41,467 nt of DNA, taken from positions 1 through 41,467 of the forward strand of contig JALZVA010000189.1 in assembly GCA_023301335.1 (NCBI GenBank), in the 5' to 3' direction. This document shows positions 40,506-41,467 of this stretch, piece by piece (position 1 is the first letter of the stretch; every line of letters starts with the position of its first letter). The notes beneath the pieces are model-generated. The model was not told the origin of the DNA. It did not search any database and worked only from the letters and a program-made list of their open reading frames with translations. Made by a program: the position numbers and the translations under genes. This DNA is from Akkermansiaceae bacterium. GTDB lineage: Bacteria > Verrucomicrobiota > Verrucomicrobiia > Verrucomicrobiales > Akkermansiaceae.

Positions 40506-41467
40506 CTATCTAAATCTAATCAAATACACAATTAAGGCTCGGGTTTCTAACTCTGCATCTACTTGTGTCGTAAATAACCAGTTAGAGCCAATATCCACTG
40601 ACGCAGAGGTATATTTACTCCCAGTGAATACATCTTCTTTCCCTACTTCTAAGTTAAGCTTTTGCATCCCTGACAAGAGCGCTCCAAAAAGCTTATTCGC
40701 TCCTGACACCTTTTCCTCATTCTCCAGCTTCATTAAAAAAACCTGGAGTGCTTTCAGTGCCACTGTATTGCTATTCTCCAAGTCACTCGTCGTCGCACCC
40801 GTAGCTAGTAAAGACATAATATCTTCTTCTGGTAGAGGAGGAGATGAGGTCAGGCTCGTTCCTGGTGAAGACACATTTCCATGCACTAAAAGGTTCACCT
40901 TATAGTTCCCTATCTCAGATGTCCCAGCAACTTTCAGTCTAGGGTTCATCAAGCCTGTGGATTCATCAAAAATCACCTCTCCATTAGCCACTCTGAGCAC
41001 ACTGAAAGGTAGCTTCGCTTTAATTTTTTTAAGATAAAATTTACCTTTTGCTACGGGTTTTTTAAGCGTGCCACTGACATTCAAACCACCTTCAACTTTC
41101 CCACGAGCAACATTTCCTCGAATCAAAAAAGGATCTTCTGTTTTCACATTCACATCCAATCTCCACTGATCAAAAGGAGCAGGGATCGGTAGCTCATCAC
41201 CACTCCCCGTATCTACCGAAGGTAATTTCACCTCAGCAACCTCTGATGAAGGGACACCTATTGGAATCAACTCAATATCCTTATAAAAAAGTGACTCCAC
41301 AATCCCCACATCACCACTTACCAATGCATCTTCAAGGGTTCCTTTGAGATTGATATTCACATTCGCACGTGAAGATAAAAAATCATTCCGGTAAACCTGC
41401 GCGTAATCACACTTCAGTCTTAGATCAAATTGAGGAACCTCCAAATCAGATATATCTACGTCCCCAT
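40506..41467 (-). CDS. tamB: TamB-like translocation/assembly protein, C-terminal part
   Basis: C-terminal region of a TamB/DUF490 (AsmA-like) protein that spans the periplasm as a long beta-taco tube and works with TamA in protein insertion or phospholipid transport to the outer membrane. The track begins at an internal TTG, but the frame stays open to the window edge (GDVDISD precedes), so the 5' part is missing. Features are repeated beta-rich segments (VNINLKGTLEDALVSGDVGIVE), FLIRGNVARGKVEGGLNVSGTLKKP, GEVIFDESTGLMNPRLKVAGTSEIG and PPLPEEDIMSLLATG near the end, all characteristic of the DUF490 C-terminus. It precedes tamA in one operon. Confidence 0.92.
   Translation of the reverse strand, partial: GDVDISDLEVPQFDLRLKCDYAQVYRNDFLSSRANVNINLKGTLEDALVSGDVGIVESLFYKDIELIPIGVPSSEVAEVKLPSVDTGSGDELPIPAPFDQWRLDVNVKTEDPFLIRGNVARGKVEGGLNVSGTLKKPVAKGKFYLKKIKAKLPFSVLRVANGEVIFDESTGLMNPRLKVAGTSEIGNYKVNLLVHGNVSSPGTSLTSSPPLPEEDIMSLLATGATTSDLENSNTVALKALQVFLMKLENEEKVSGANKLFGALLSGMQKLNLEVGKEDVFTGSKYTSASVDIGSNWLFTTQVDAELETRALIVYLIRFR

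Noticed and set aside
1-41467. Defence island, prophage, IS element or toxin-antitoxin pair
   Set aside because: All recognisable genes are housekeeping, envelope or signalling genes; no integrase, transposase or toxin signature was seen.

Overview
The window looks like ordinary chromosome from a Gram-negative bacterium of the PVC group, most likely a Verrucomicrobiota (Rubritaleaceae-like) species. This is inference from gene content: outer-membrane biogenesis genes (two LptF/LptG permeases, an LptD-like porin, KdsB, a TamA/BamA-type barrel next to a TamB-like protein), a polysaccharide-type sulfatase, a CreBC-like two-component system, Rex, soluble Hanks-type kinases, a histone H1-like lysine-repeat protein and YHS-like periplasmic proteins. 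GC content is moderate by eye, and most starts have no recognisable Shine-Dalgarno sequence. I see no phage, IS element, CRISPR array, tRNA or rRNA gene, and no gene-free stretch longer than about 260 bases.

Layout. 1-2.3 kb: the end of a metallo-beta-lactamase (MBL) fold hydrolase, convergent with a secreted sulfatase. 2.5-5.3 kb: creB-creC-MBL operon. 5.3-7.3 kb: DinG helicase (minus). 7.5-9.4 kb: fumC, a strong terminator, and a HIT protein. 9.6-13.1 kb: kdsB, pyrG, a RidA-like gene and a cyclophilin lipoprotein. 13.1-18.5 kb: plsY-gpsA-rex-lptG-gph-tatD, mixing phospholipid precursor synthesis, redox sensing and LPS export. 18.6-20.0 kb: LysM lipoprotein plus a thioredoxin-like protein without CXXC. 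20.2-20.9 kb: histone H1-like gene with fifteen 27-bp coding repeats and its own terminator. 21-26.7 kb: lptF, a TIGR01777 epimerase (minus), lptD, a nitroreductase and a diverged DUF2064-like protein. 26.7-28.9 kb: two tandem soluble Ser/Thr kinases (minus), divergent from a 142-aa protein of unknown function. 28.9-31.0 kb: RibD-C-type reductase and pssA (minus), divergent from a protein joining a hybrid-cluster-associated domain to a Cys-less rhodanese. 31.1-34.3 kb: trpD and acs. 34.4-34.9 kb: YHS-like secreted protein. 35.1-38.5 kb: valS and engB. 38.5-41.5 kb: tamA/bamA-like and tamB-like (minus, cut by the window end).

How they fit together: a large share of the window builds the envelope. 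KdsB activates KDO using CTP made by PyrG, LptF/LptG and LptD move LPS to the surface, TamA/TamB handle outer-membrane assembly or lipid transport, and PlsY, GpsA and PssA make phospholipids. The rest is central metabolism (FumC, Acs, TrpD) and information processing. No complete new system is obvious. The least explained parts are the kinase pair with its divergent partner, the degenerate DUF2064-like protein, three proteins whose folds have lost catalytic or metal cysteines, and several short inverted repeats at promoters.
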